A stretch of DNA of 64,000 nucleotides from Candidatus Electrothrix aestuarii (GTDB taxonomy: Bacteria > Desulfobacterota > Desulfobulbia > Desulfobulbales > Desulfobulbaceae), in contig CP159373.1 of the NCBI GenBank assembly GCA_032595685.2, forward strand, positions 269,001 through 333,000, read 5' to 3'. Below, piece by piece: positions 1-9,045 of the stretch. The notes under the pieces were generated by a model. The model had not been told where the DNA came from and searched no databases. It saw nothing but the letters and a program-made list of their open reading frames with translations. Positions within the stretch are counted from its first letter, which is position 1. Every line of letters begins with the position of its first letter. The position numbers and the translations under genes were made by a program.

Positions 1-628
1 GAACAGCCAGCCGCAAGAGCCAGATATACTTCCTGACCTCAGCAGGTCCAAGGGAAAGCCCCTCTGCATCTCCGGGGCTCGGTATCACCCGATCTGTCCA
101 AAGATGGTTGATATTGAGGCGATTACAGAGAAAGGATAATTTCAATATATCCTTATAATTTTTCTTCGTTGCGGTGAAGGAGACACTTGTTCTGATACCT
201 GCGGCGACCAGCTGCCTAATCCCCTGTACTGCCCTGGTAAAACTCCCCTTCCCTCGGATGAGCTCATGCTTCTCTTTGGTGCCGTCTAAGCTGATTTGCA
301 CATAGGCAGGGGGATGTTTTTTCAGGAATTGAATACGCTCGGCATCGATATAATGCCCATTGGTGAGGAGGCTATAACTTCGGATGGTTTTCTGCGCATG
401 CACCTTTTCTATCAGGGCCTCAAGGTGCGGGAACAAAAAGGGCTCGCCACCGGTGAGGGTAAGATGAAGAGGTCCCCGCGACCGGTATCTGATCCGGAAT
501 TGCTCAATCTGGGTCAGCACCTGCTCTATCTCCTCCAACGAAAGCTCGCTGGCATCCTCATAGCTCTGCTGGTAGCAATGCAGGCAGCGAAGGTTACAGC
601 GATTTGTAATATGCCATTGAAAGATCAT
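1..628 (-). CDS. Radical SAM protein, 3' end cut by window edge
   Basis: The reading frame is open from the ATG at 628 to the left edge, giving about 209 residues of the N-terminal part. Residues 11-18 hold the radical SAM cluster motif CNLRCLHC (CxxxCxxC), followed by the LTGGEPF glycine-rich SAM-binding segment near residue 58 and an ISLDG strand near 113. This is the fold of peptide-modifying or heme-d1/PQQ-type radical SAM enzymes; the C-terminal part, which would show SPASM clusters, lies outside the window, so the substrate is unknown. An in-frame stop lies six codons upstream of the ATG, which fixes the start. The gene begins 22 bases after the helicase stop on the same strand, so the two are probably cotranscribed. 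Confidence 0.85.
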   Translation of the reverse strand, partial: MIFQWHITNRCNLRCLHCYQQSYEDASELSLEEIEQVLTQIEQFRIRYRSRGPLHLTLTGGEPFLFPHLEALIEKVHAQKTIRSYSLLTNGHYIDAERIQFLKKHPPAYVQISLDGTKEKHELIRGKGSFTRAVQGIRQLVAAGIRTSVSFTATKKNYKDILKLSFLCNRLNINHLWTDRVIPSPGDAEGLSLGPAEVRKYIWLLRLAV

Positions 629-650
629 AACCTTGCCCTCAAATCACTAC

Positions 651-2009
651 CTACTGCCAACGTGTAAAGATATCTGCCCGGGCAAGGCCAGAACGAAGCA
701 GCACTCCGACCTTGCCATCCACATAATCAATAACCAGGGCCTTCTTGCCCTCAGCTGGTCGCATGATCCGCCCCACCACTTGGAGGAGACGACCCTCAAA
801 ACGAATCGGTGTTGCCAGCACCAGGGTGGCAAGACCAGGGCAATCAAAGCCCTCGCTGATCAGCTGCAAGGTGGAGAGCAGCACCTGGACCTCGCCCTTT
901 TGCACCCGCCGAACAATATCGGCCCGCGCATTCAATGAAATACTGCCGGTGAGCATCTCAGCAATAATGCCCTCTTGTTGCAGACTGTTCAGCAAGGTCT
1001 GGCAATGAGCCACCCGATCAGAAACCAGCAGGATGGTCCCCTCATTGCCCTGCTGGATCATCGCCACCACATCTTCGACGATCTGTTGATTACGCTTGGG
1101 GTCCTTGGTCAGGGCCTTGATTAATTTGGGATACTCCCCGGAATAGGGGGCAAAGAACTCGGTCTCGTGCTGGATAAGATCGGGCCGGACAACCGCGCCT
1201 GTTTCAGCCAGCAGACCAGGGTCTACGGCATGGACCCGGTCCCCCATATAGCTATAGATGAGCTTGGTCATGCCCATCTCACGGCGAAAGGCCGTGGCAG
1301 ACAGCCCCAGCATGTAATAGGTATCAAATCCGCTCACCACATCGGTGAAAAGAGTCGACGGAACCCGATGGCATTCGTCGACTATGAGTTGACCAAAACG
1401 AGGCACCAAGTCATCCAGGCGATTACGAGCCGTGTTGACAATAGCCACAGTCACAGGCCGGGGATCATAACGGCCACCACCAGCCTGACCAGCCCGGATA
1501 TTGAGAAAGGCCGCGATGCGCTCCATCCATTGTTCCAGGAGCTCGCGGGAATGCACAAGAATGATGGTGGGTTGCCGACGCTCGGCAATAATCTTTAAGG
1601 CCATGACCGTCTTGCCGGAACCGGTGCCCGCCTCCAGCACCCCAAAGGAATGACCCGCAAAGGCCTGGACAGCCTCCTCCTGGTAGGGACGGAGTTCTCC
1701 CAAAAAATCACAATTGATGGGGGCCACTTTCCGCCGCTGATCAATCAGGACGGGGTCCTCCCCCATGAAGCGACGGCAAAGAAGGACAGCACGGTTACCG
1801 AAGCCTCGGGGAAAGACCAGGCTCTGCCCCTCCTGGCGATAGAAATGGAGTTTGGGTTTGAGCTGTTTGCCCACCCAACGGGAGTAACGCTGTGCATCCA
1901 GATATTTGGGATTATCAATGGTCAGCTGCTCCCGGATAGCGGTACACAGCTCCTCCGAGGCCCCGCTCAAAAAACACTCTGCGTTCACAATGAGCTGCGC
2001 TGCTGCCAT
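651..2009 (-). CDS. SF2 DEAD/DEAH-type helicase (XPB/UvsW-like)
   Basis: A 452-residue superfamily 2 helicase. Visible motifs are GTGSGKT (Walker A, about residue 128), DECHR (motif II, about 212), LSAT (motif III, about 235) and QVVGRIMRP (motif VI, about 415). The compact two-lobe layout with a short N-terminal extension fits the type III restriction Res-subunit/RAD25 group, which unwinds DNA or branched structures in repair. No nuclease or methylase domain is attached and no restriction partner is adjacent, so a repair role is more likely than restriction. It precedes the edge-truncated radical SAM gene in the same direction. Family assignment is firm; the substrate is not known. Confidence 0.9.
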   Translation of the reverse strand: MAAAQLIVNAECFLSGASEELCTAIREQLTIDNPKYLDAQRYSRWVGKQLKPKLHFYRQEGQSLVFPRGFGNRAVLLCRRFMGEDPVLIDQRRKVAPINCDFLGELRPYQEEAVQAFAGHSFGVLEAGTGSGKTVMALKIIAERRQPTIILVHSRELLEQWMERIAAFLNIRAGQAGGGRYDPRPVTVAIVNTARNRLDDLVPRFGQLIVDECHRVPSTLFTDVVSGFDTYYMLGLSATAFRREMGMTKLIYSYMGDRVHAVDPGLLAETGAVVRPDLIQHETEFFAPYSGEYPKLIKALTKDPKRNQQIVEDVVAMIQQGNEGTILLVSDRVAHCQTLLNSLQQEGIIAEMLTGSISLNARADIVRRVQKGEVQVLLSTLQLISEGFDCPGLATLVLATPIRFEGRLLQVVGRIMRPAEGKKALVIDYVDGKVGVLLRSGLARADIFTRWQ

Positions 2010-2044
2010 ATAGTTTTCTCTCCCTTTTCTTCTTTACCAGACCA

Positions 2045-2305
2045 ATGCTCTCCTCTACCGTAAAACGCCTTCACCTCGATCCTCAGTTCAAGGGAGGTAA
2101 CTTGCCTCTGCAAAATAGCATTCTTTCCCTGCGAGGTCAATTTATTGCCAATGATCCCCTCCTTGTCACAGATTATCATGCCAATAAAAGTCTCCGTGAT
2201 CTTGCCTCAAAAATAGGGATATTTCTCATGGGAATGCTCTGGTTAGTTGCACTCTGGAAAAAACGTAGTAGGATAGGCAAAACAATACGTACACAACACG
2301 GATAA
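2045..2305 (+). CDS. Possible small membrane protein
   Basis: An 86-codon frame, divergent from the helicase, with a single hydrophobic stretch (IGIFLMGMLWLVALW, about residues 57-71) followed by basic residues, as in a C-terminally anchored small protein. Its stop codon falls inside the first arm of a terminator-like hairpin at 2301-2334, which mildly favours a real transcript. No family is recognised, there is no strong ribosome binding site, and overlapping frames exist on the other strand, so this is tentative. Confidence 0.3.
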   Translation: MLSSTVKRLHLDPQFKGGNLPLQNSILSLRGQFIANDPLLVTDYHANKSLRDLASKIGIFLMGMLWLVALWKKRSRIGKTIRTQHG

Positions 2306-2334
2306 AAGCCTGCGGATAACCTGCGGGTTTTATC
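2301..2334 (+). terminator. Hairpin with AT-rich outer stem
   Basis: GATAAAAGCC at 2301-2310 pairs with GGGTTTTATC at 2325-2334, with one mismatch. The T-rich 3' arm makes it a plausible intrinsic terminator for transcription arriving from the small frame at 2045, and its mirror could serve the other strand. Confidence 0.45.
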
Positions 2335-2369
2335 TGTTCTCTCAACAGCTTTTTCTTTGGTCAAAATAT

Positions 2370-3059
2370 ATGATTGCCCGTTCTCTTCGTCCTCTGTTTC
2401 TGCTGATAATCTGTGCTGCGTTTCTGGTTACTGCACCGGCAAAGGCTGGACAAATACAACCGGTTACCCTGACCCTCCCCATTGCCACCCTGCATCAGGC
2501 CCTGCGCACCCTGCTTCCCCTTCCCATTGAACAACATAAAAAAAATCGTAATTTCCAGGGAACCTTTGTTGTGGAGTCCATCAGCAAACTGACAGTGCGA
2601 CAGGACAATGTCCTGGCCCTGCAAGGACAACTCAGCGGCAGAAATATGGCTGTTAATGCCCAAGTTGGCAACCAGACCATTCAGATCAAACTAGGACAAG
2701 TTGATCTCCCGGTCAGCTGTGATATCGCCCTCCGATACGACAGAAAAAGAAGGTCACTTTTTCTCCGACCGACCTTTTATAACCAAGCTCGGCAACAGGA
2801 CCCCACTGTAGCTTCTTTGGCCCCCATGCTGGACGGCCTGAGCAAAGATTATGCCCTGCCTCTGGACAAACTGGATCCTCTGGTTGGAAGCCTGGGCACA
2901 ACCCCGATCTTTGTTCAGCTGGAGCCCGTGGATATCCGCTTAACAGGTGATTCCCTGATCCTGCAATTCATACCCCATGCCGGGAAAATTGGTCCCAAGA
3001 AAAAGATCAAACAACAGGCAGGAAGAAAGATAAAGCAACAAGTTATGGACGCTCCCTGA
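2370..3059 (+). CDS. Exported protein of unknown function
   Basis: 229 residues starting with a clear signal peptide: basic MIARSLR, hydrophobic core FLLIICAAFLV and cleavage near APAKAG-Q (about residue 27). The mature part is rich in beta-strand patterns (repeated alternating hydrophobics such as VDLPVSCDIALRYD) and ends in a very basic tail of Lys, Gln and Arg (KKKIKQQAGRKIKQQ). It probably acts in the periplasm or at the inner face of the outer membrane. I do not recognise a named family. It is followed 61 bases later by hinT in the same direction. Confidence 0.75.
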   Translation: MIARSLRPLFLLIICAAFLVTAPAKAGQIQPVTLTLPIATLHQALRTLLPLPIEQHKKNRNFQGTFVVESISKLTVRQDNVLALQGQLSGRNMAVNAQVGNQTIQIKLGQVDLPVSCDIALRYDRKRRSLFLRPTFYNQARQQDPTVASLAPMLDGLSKDYALPLDKLDPLVGSLGTTPIFVQLEPVDIRLTGDSLILQFIPHAGKIGPKKKIKQQAGRKIKQQVMDAP

Positions 3060-3120
3060 GCAAAGTTCTCAACACCCTTCCCCTTGAAGGAAAATCATAC
3101 GTCAAAAAAGGAGTCACCCT

Positions 3121-3462
3121 ATGGCAGAGAATTGTCTTTTCTGTAAAATCATCAAGGGAGAAATTCCCTCAGATAAACTCTATGAAGACGATGAGGTGCT
3201 GGTCTTTCGGGATATCGCCCCTACAGCCCCTGTCCACTTTCTCGTCATCCCGAAAAAACACATCAACGGCCCGGCTGCGGTAGCAGAAGAGGACCAGGCG
3301 CTCATCGGCAAGCTGATGCGGATTGGCTCGCAGGTTGCCAAAGAAGAGGGAATTGAAGCATTTCGGGTTGTCTTTAATAACGGTGCCGAGGCAGGTCAGA
3401 CAGTTTTTCACATCCACATGCATATCATCGGTGGACGCAGCCTGAATTGGCCTCCAGGTTGA
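3121..3462 (+). CDS. hinT: HIT family nucleotide-binding hydrolase HinT
   Basis: 113 residues, the usual length of bacterial HinT purine nucleoside phosphoramidases. The N-terminal CLFCKIIKGEIPS segment and the C-terminal histidine triad in VFHIHMHIIGGR (about residues 94-105) are both intact. The enzyme hydrolyses AMP-lysine and related phosphoramidates in the cytoplasm. A good ribosome binding site (AAGGAG) sits 8 bases before the ATG. A small membrane protein gene follows in the same direction. Confidence 0.95.
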   Translation: MAENCLFCKIIKGEIPSDKLYEDDEVLVFRDIAPTAPVHFLVIPKKHINGPAAVAEEDQALIGKLMRIGSQVAKEEGIEAFRVVFNNGAEAGQTVFHIHMHIIGGRSLNWPPG

Positions 3463-3502
3463 GAAACGTCTTACGGATCAAGGCAAAGGAGAGGGATTAC
3501 GA

Positions 3503-3739
3503 ATGTCAAAGCATGAAACCCTTGATAATCTGACAGCACTCCAGAAAATAATTCTGGTGATCGCGGTTGCGGTAGTGGGAATAGGGGCATCGGGAATGAT
3601 GCTCAGTGTACGCTATATGCTCACAGCGGGCCCCCGCTATGTTGCCGCAGCGGCGGCCGTCTTTGTCGGCAGTTCAATCTTTGTCGCGGGTGGCCTGATT
3701 GCCTCGGCAGTGATATCCACTGTTCATACCACGGTCTAA
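3503..3739 (+). CDS. Small two-helix membrane protein
   Basis: 78 residues with two hydrophobic segments (about 14-33 IILVIAVAVVGIGASG, and 46-73 VAAAAAVFVGSSIFVAGG), both with small-residue patterns typical of tightly packed helices. The ribosome binding site AAAGGAGAGG lies just before the ATG and the gene follows hinT by 40 bases, so cotranscription is likely. No family is recognised. Confidence 0.65.
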   Translation: MSKHETLDNLTALQKIILVIAVAVVGIGASGMMLSVRYMLTAGPRYVAAAAAVFVGSSIFVAGGLIASAVISTVHTTV

Positions 3740-3776
3740 GGGAATTCACAAAAAATAAGTCCCCCGTTTTGAGTTG

Positions 3777-3833
3777 TAGGGGGCAGACCTGCGTGTCTGC
3801 CCGGTATAAAAGGGCAAACACATAGGTTTGCCC
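3777..3833. repeat. Dispersed GTAGGGGC palindromic repeat, copy 1
   Basis: Two adjoining small palindromes: GGGGCAGACC/GTCTGCCC, then AGGGCAAACA/TTTGCCCCT. The same layout recurs at 20262-20335, 25870-25941 and 51467-51527. Unlike the others, this copy ends in CCCCTTG rather than CCCCTAC, just where the IS110 element appears to begin. Confidence 0.85.
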
Positions 3834-3839
3834 CTTGTA

Positions 3840-5016
<1,177 letters not shown>

Positions 5017-5320
5017 TTGTACATAAAATAAACATACAATACTCTGTTCTCCCGTAGTCAGCTCTTTTGTCCGAGCCCTGCCGGAGGCGCTCCTCCGCGT
5101 CGCCGCTTTCAGGTTCAGCGCAGGAACGAAAAGCTGTCAGGGCTGCGAGCCCGAGCGAGTACCCGAAGGGCATGGCCTTGACTGCTTTGAGGTCCGTGCT
5201 ACACAAAAAAGCCTTGACGGGCATAACAGTATCTACGTCTCTCGGAGACTTCGACAAGCTGGCTCATCAAACAACGGGTTACCTCTCTGCCCGACAGAGA
5301 TGAGCCAGTTTGCTGAATTT
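5017..5320. other. Gene-free stretch after the IS110 element
   Basis: About 300 bases with a GC-rich partial palindrome (GCCGGAGGCGCTCCTCCGC near 5080). The frames that cross it have no ribosome binding site and no recognisable protein pattern. I see no gene here. Confidence 0.6.
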
Positions 5321-6631
5321 CTATTCTATCTGCTCGTAAATATACCGGAGATCCTGCAAGAGCATGCTTTCCAGGGTGGCATCAAGAAAGGGCTTTCGGC
5401 AATCGACCTGCCCCATATGTCCGTCACGCTGATAAGCCATATAGCGACAGCCACCAAAACAGAGCGGCAGGTATTTGCATTTCTGGCATTTCTCTTCTCG
5501 TTGCCAGTGCAAGAGATGGTGGGACTCCTGATAATCCTCAGTCACACCCTGCCAAACATCGCCGATTTTATACTGTTCGTGCCCCACCCAGCACACGCAT
5601 TTATAGAGGCTGCCGTCGTAATGCACCGTAAAGGCATCATCCATCTCGACAGCACAGGGTTCCGGGCCCAGTTCTCCGATGGGATAGCCCCGTTGTAAGA
5701 CCTCCTTACGTACATGAAGCGAAGCGTCACGCAGCCAGGGTTCGTTGATGGTGGCGCAGCCTCCCACGAATTCATTGCTGGTAATTTTATCCCGGACCTT
5801 CATTACGATATTAAAGCTGACCCGGTCTGTCTTATCCGGGCTGATGCCTTCCTCGGCAAGTAGATCAAGGACCGTTGCGAAATCATGGTATGTCTCGTTG
5901 GTGTAATTACCTCCCAGGCGAATATTGGTCTTGGAGCATACCTTTTTCAAATTACCTGCAATAACATCAAAGCTCCCGACACCTGACTTGAAGGGGCGGA
6001 ATTGATTATGGTTCTCCGGTGGTCCGTCGACGGTCACCTTGACACCGTCCAGGCCCCATGCATTGAGCTCATCCACCACTTTTTCCGTGAGCAGAGAACC
6101 GTTAGAAATCAGATCGAAAACAAACTCCGCTCCTCTTTCCTCAACAAAGGGTTTCAAACGCTCTGCCAGATAAATAATCCGTTTGGTATAAAGGAGCGGT
6201 TCGCCGCCGTAGATCTGTAAGATCAGCTTCTTCTTGCCGGGCTTGAAACGCTCTTTGATAAAGGCGATGAGCTGGTCTGCGGTCCGGTCATCCATCGCCT
6301 TTTCTCCTCCCTTCTGCAGCCCTTCAAAACAGTATTTGCAAGCGAAGTTGCATTCCATTCCCAGGATAAGGGCCAGGGTGAGATTGGGATTATAGCGATT
6401 AATGTCTTCCATATATCGCGCTACTTCCTGGTGTTCTGCCTCCAGGTCTTGGACGAGAAATCCCATCTCCGTGAGGGGGGCGATGTACTCGTTTTCCGTG
6501 TCCCCGTTTTGCAGGGCGGTAAAATCCTCTTCCGGTAAGAGGACAAGCGCACCGGTCTTGGTGGAAAAAAGCAGGACCTGTCCTGGGATGGAAGAATGTC
6601 GGTGGACGGTGAGGTAGGGGGTGAAATACAT
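5321..6631 (-). CDS. Radical SAM/SPASM peptide maturase
   Basis: 436 residues from the ATG at 6631. An upstream ATG at 6691 is open, but its first codons are made of the terminator hairpin at 6651-6674, so it is not used here. The N-terminal ~80 residues (YFTPYLTVHRH... LLPEEDFTAL) resemble a precursor-recognition region. The radical SAM core has CNFACKYCF (CxxxCxxC) and YGGEPLL, with SNGSLL and VTVDGP strands after it. The C-terminal SPASM region has Cys in CAVEMDDAF, CVCWVG, CQKCKYLPLCFGGC and a last Cys, enough for two auxiliary Fe-S clusters. Such enzymes install cross-links or epimerise residues in ribosomal peptides. The likely substrate is the 32-residue precursor just upstream. The layout resembles the maturases named for geopeptides, which I cannot confirm here. 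Confidence 0.9.
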   Translation of the reverse strand: MYFTPYLTVHRHSSIPGQVLLFSTKTGALVLLPEEDFTALQNGDTENEYIAPLTEMGFLVQDLEAEHQEVARYMEDINRYNPNLTLALILGMECNFACKYCFEGLQKGGEKAMDDRTADQLIAFIKERFKPGKKKLILQIYGGEPLLYTKRIIYLAERLKPFVEERGAEFVFDLISNGSLLTEKVVDELNAWGLDGVKVTVDGPPENHNQFRPFKSGVGSFDVIAGNLKKVCSKTNIRLGGNYTNETYHDFATVLDLLAEEGISPDKTDRVSFNIVMKVRDKITSNEFVGGCATINEPWLRDASLHVRKEVLQRGYPIGELGPEPCAVEMDDAFTVHYDGSLYKCVCWVGHEQYKIGDVWQGVTEDYQESHHLLHWQREEKCQKCKYLPLCFGGCRYMAYQRDGHMGQVDCRKPFLDATLESMLLQDLRYIYEQIE

Positions 6632-6650
6632 TTTTCTGACCAAAGGAAAT

Positions 6651-6674
6651 AAAAAAGGAGAGCCGAAGCTCTCC
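6651..6674 (-). terminator. UUCG hairpin with U-run between precursor and maturase
   Basis: On the minus strand GGAGAGC, loop TTCG, then GCTCTCC is followed by six T. This is a near-ideal intrinsic terminator with an extra-stable tetraloop, placed after the precursor stop and before the maturase start. Partial read-through would give much more precursor than enzyme mRNA. Confidence 0.85.
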
Positions 6675-6700
6675 TCAATAAAAAACAACAAACTAATGCG

Positions 6701-6799
6701 TTACTTGTCAGCTGAAGGCACGCTTTTACAACAAATACCCTCAGCAGCTACTGATTTAACTTTTTTTCCTTTTTTGAGAATAAGCATTTTCTTTTTCAT
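6701..6799 (-). CDS. Ribosomal peptide precursor (32 residues)
   Basis: A 32-codon gene that is easy to miss. It starts MKKKMLILKKGKKVKS, a lysine-rich leader, and ends VAAEGICCKSVPSADK, with a vicinal Cys-Cys pair at residues 23-24 in the C-terminal core. The start is set by a strong ribosome binding site, GGAGGA, 9 bases upstream. It sits directly before a radical SAM/SPASM maturase and is separated from it by a terminator hairpin, the usual layout of RiPP operons. It is inferred that the Cys pair or nearby residues are modified. Product activity and export are unknown: no peptidase or ABC exporter is adjacent, though a TonB receptor gene lies directly upstream. Confidence 0.75.
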   Translation of the reverse strand: MKKKMLILKKGKKVKSVAAEGICCKSVPSADK

Positions 6800-6885
6800 A
6801 CTAATTTTCCTCCATATTAAAATTTCCTAAAGCAATCTCCTCTACAAAAAAGAGGATCTTTCCAGAGAGAGAGAGAAAAGTCAAG

Positions 6886-8799
6886 TTAAAATTTCACAGT
6901 AAGTCCCGCCTCTAACCAATATTCAGGGTTAGAATAGTCTCTATCAAAATACTGCTCTCCATTAAAAATATTATGTCCCTTGAGATAGATTTCGCCATTG
7001 AGTGGAGAGAAATTAACATCCTTAGCAACAAGAACGTCCCAAAGAAGGGTGCTATCTTCGGGCCGTTCGTTCTTTACGAGATCACTCATCCTGTAATAGT
7101 GACCAACAAATTGAGCCCTCACTCCATATTGAGTGTTCAGGTAGGAAAGAATCAAATTACCGGTAGAGCTCTCATCGTTTTGCCAAGTATTGGCATCAGA
7201 TATCTTATTTTTTCCTGTAATATAGGTAAAATTGGAGGTCAGGCTTAAACCATGATAGACAGCGGTCTTTACTTCAAGCTCAAGACCGTTGATACGTATA
7301 GTACCTGTGTTGACCCAAGTGATCTCATAGACATTCCAGGCATCTTCAATGTCTTGATGAAAGACAGTCCCCTTGACATGAAAAAAGGGAATATAACCGG
7401 TTTCTATTCCTGCCTGATAAGTCCAGGTGTTTTCTGGTTCGAGGTCTGGAAAAAGAGAAGAAGCCGCTAGATAAGGGGCTGAAAAGCCCTTGGCAATGGA
7501 TCCCCTGAGTAGAACATCAGCGCTCAATAGATAGGTAATACCCAAAGAAGGATTTACCGATTCTTCCGAATTGGAATGATCGTCATAGCGTAAGCCAGGG
7601 GTGACGGAAAGATTGCCTTTGCCATAGGTAACATTAGCATATACACCGTACCGATCTTCTGTTATCGGATCATCTTCTGTGGCTAATGGGCCATCAAAAA
7701 ATATCCCTAAGCGACTTGCATATTGCATTTCGCTGTGGCTCGACTCAAAACCGAGGTTGGTGGCAACGGATTCACTCGCCCAGGTGAGTCGGCCAGCAAA
7801 AGAGTTAGACTCTTCCTCCCATTCTTCTCCAAATATCATATCACCTTGAGCCCCTCCCAGCCCACTCCCCAGAGAACGTCGATCAGCGGCATAGGTATTG
7901 TCAAAATGCTGACCAGAGAGATGAAGACTGAGGTTTTGTGTTAATTCGGTATCAAAATAGAGCGTACCCCAAATGTTTTTACTTTCAACATCAGTATAGA
8001 GATTAAGATTGCTAATTCCCCAGGCATCCTCCCAGTTCAGACCCTTATAAAATGGATCACTGGAACCAGCAGTAAAGGTCAAGTGCGAACCGTGGGTCAG
8101 ATCAAACCGCATCTTACCGTAAACGGAATCTCTTTCGGCGTAGCGATCAAGGCGTAGGCCGTCTGAATCAATATTACCGCCATACAGATAATAGCTAAAA
8201 GCCTTGATCTGACCAGCCACATCAGCGGAAACATCACGACTGGCTCTCTCGCCATAACTTACATTGATATTGCCGGTTGGTCGTTCTGTTTTACCTACAT
8301 CCTTGGTGATAATATTGATCACCCCACCAAGGGCAGATCCCCAGGAGGAGGAGGCTGCTCCCTTGATGATCTCAATACGTTTGATAATTCCAATGGGTAT
8401 AAAACTAGTTAAGGCAAAGCCGCTTGAATTCTGATTCAGGCGTACTCCGTCAAGAAGCAATAAGACATGGTGTCGTCCAGTTCCCAGAAGCCGGACAGCT
8501 GCGTCTCCAAGAAAATCCTGACCAAAAAAATCAACAAACACTCCAGACTGCCGGTTGAGGACCTCAGCCAGAGTATGGGCATGCATGGCCTCAATCTCTT
8601 CAGCGGTAACGATGGTTACATTCTCCGCCACCTGACTGATGGGTTTTGGAGAGCGGGTAGCTGTTTCAACCAGCTCTTCTTCGTCAAAATAGAGTTCCAG
8701 GAGTTTTTCATCCTGATATGGAGTATTCGCCCGAGCAGATGGGGCAGTAAGAAAGGTTGCGAGGAGCAGTAGAATTGCGAGAGAATTATCACTTTTCAT
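6886..8799 (-). CDS. TonB-dependent outer membrane receptor
   Basis: 637 residues. A signal peptide (cleavage near SARA-N, residue 24) is followed by the plug domain (TATRSPKPISQVAENVTIVT, VLNRQSGVFVDFFGQ, LLLLDGVRLNQ, IKRIEIIKGAASSSWGS, GGVINIITK) and a barrel ending in the aromatic-terminated strand LEAGLTVKF. The plug resembles the BtuB/vitamin B12 and siderophore group, but the ligand cannot be read from sequence. It lies upstream of the peptide precursor in the same direction, 86 bases away, and is divergent from the binding-protein/histidine-kinase operon. A role in uptake of a ligand linked to either cluster is inference. Confidence 0.92.
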   Translation of the reverse strand: MKSDNSLAILLLLATFLTAPSARANTPYQDEKLLELYFDEEELVETATRSPKPISQVAENVTIVTAEEIEAMHAHTLAEVLNRQSGVFVDFFGQDFLGDAAVRLLGTGRHHVLLLLDGVRLNQNSSGFALTSFIPIGIIKRIEIIKGAASSSWGSALGGVINIITKDVGKTERPTGNINVSYGERASRDVSADVAGQIKAFSYYLYGGNIDSDGLRLDRYAERDSVYGKMRFDLTHGSHLTFTAGSSDPFYKGLNWEDAWGISNLNLYTDVESKNIWGTLYFDTELTQNLSLHLSGQHFDNTYAADRRSLGSGLGGAQGDMIFGEEWEEESNSFAGRLTWASESVATNLGFESSHSEMQYASRLGIFFDGPLATEDDPITEDRYGVYANVTYGKGNLSVTPGLRYDDHSNSEESVNPSLGITYLLSADVLLRGSIAKGFSAPYLAASSLFPDLEPENTWTYQAGIETGYIPFFHVKGTVFHQDIEDAWNVYEITWVNTGTIRINGLELEVKTAVYHGLSLTSNFTYITGKNKISDANTWQNDESSTGNLILSYLNTQYGVRAQFVGHYYRMSDLVKNERPEDSTLLWDVLVAKDVNFSPLNGEIYLKGHNIFNGEQYFDRDYSNPEYWLEAGLTVKF

Positions 8800-8951
8800 G
8801 GATAGATCGAACTTTTTACGACGCCATTATTTTTCGAGAATGATGGGTTTAAAATAAAATACTACCCGAATCTATCCAATATATCTTTATTTTTTTTTCT
8901 AAAAGATCATTCCCCCTGCAAATCCTGGAAAATATTTCACGCAAAAATTCC

Positions 8952-8971
8952 TTGTAAATATTTGTTTACAA
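8952..8971. promoter_or_regulatory. Inverted repeat TTGTAAA-N6-TTTACAA
   Basis: A perfect 7-bp inverted repeat with a 6-base spacer in the divergent region between the TonB receptor and the binding-protein operon. A TATACT box lies at 8981-8986. It is a plausible operator; no regulator gene is identified for it. Confidence 0.4.
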
Positions 8972-9045
8972 AGCTATTGATATACTCGTTACATTCGGAC
9001 AGTAAAAAGCCTTTTCTCCCAAGAGAACACACACCTTTTTTACTC

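Noticed and set aside
5067-5303. 78-codon frame after the IS110 element
   Set aside because: No ribosome binding site, GC-rich palindromic content, no protein pattern.
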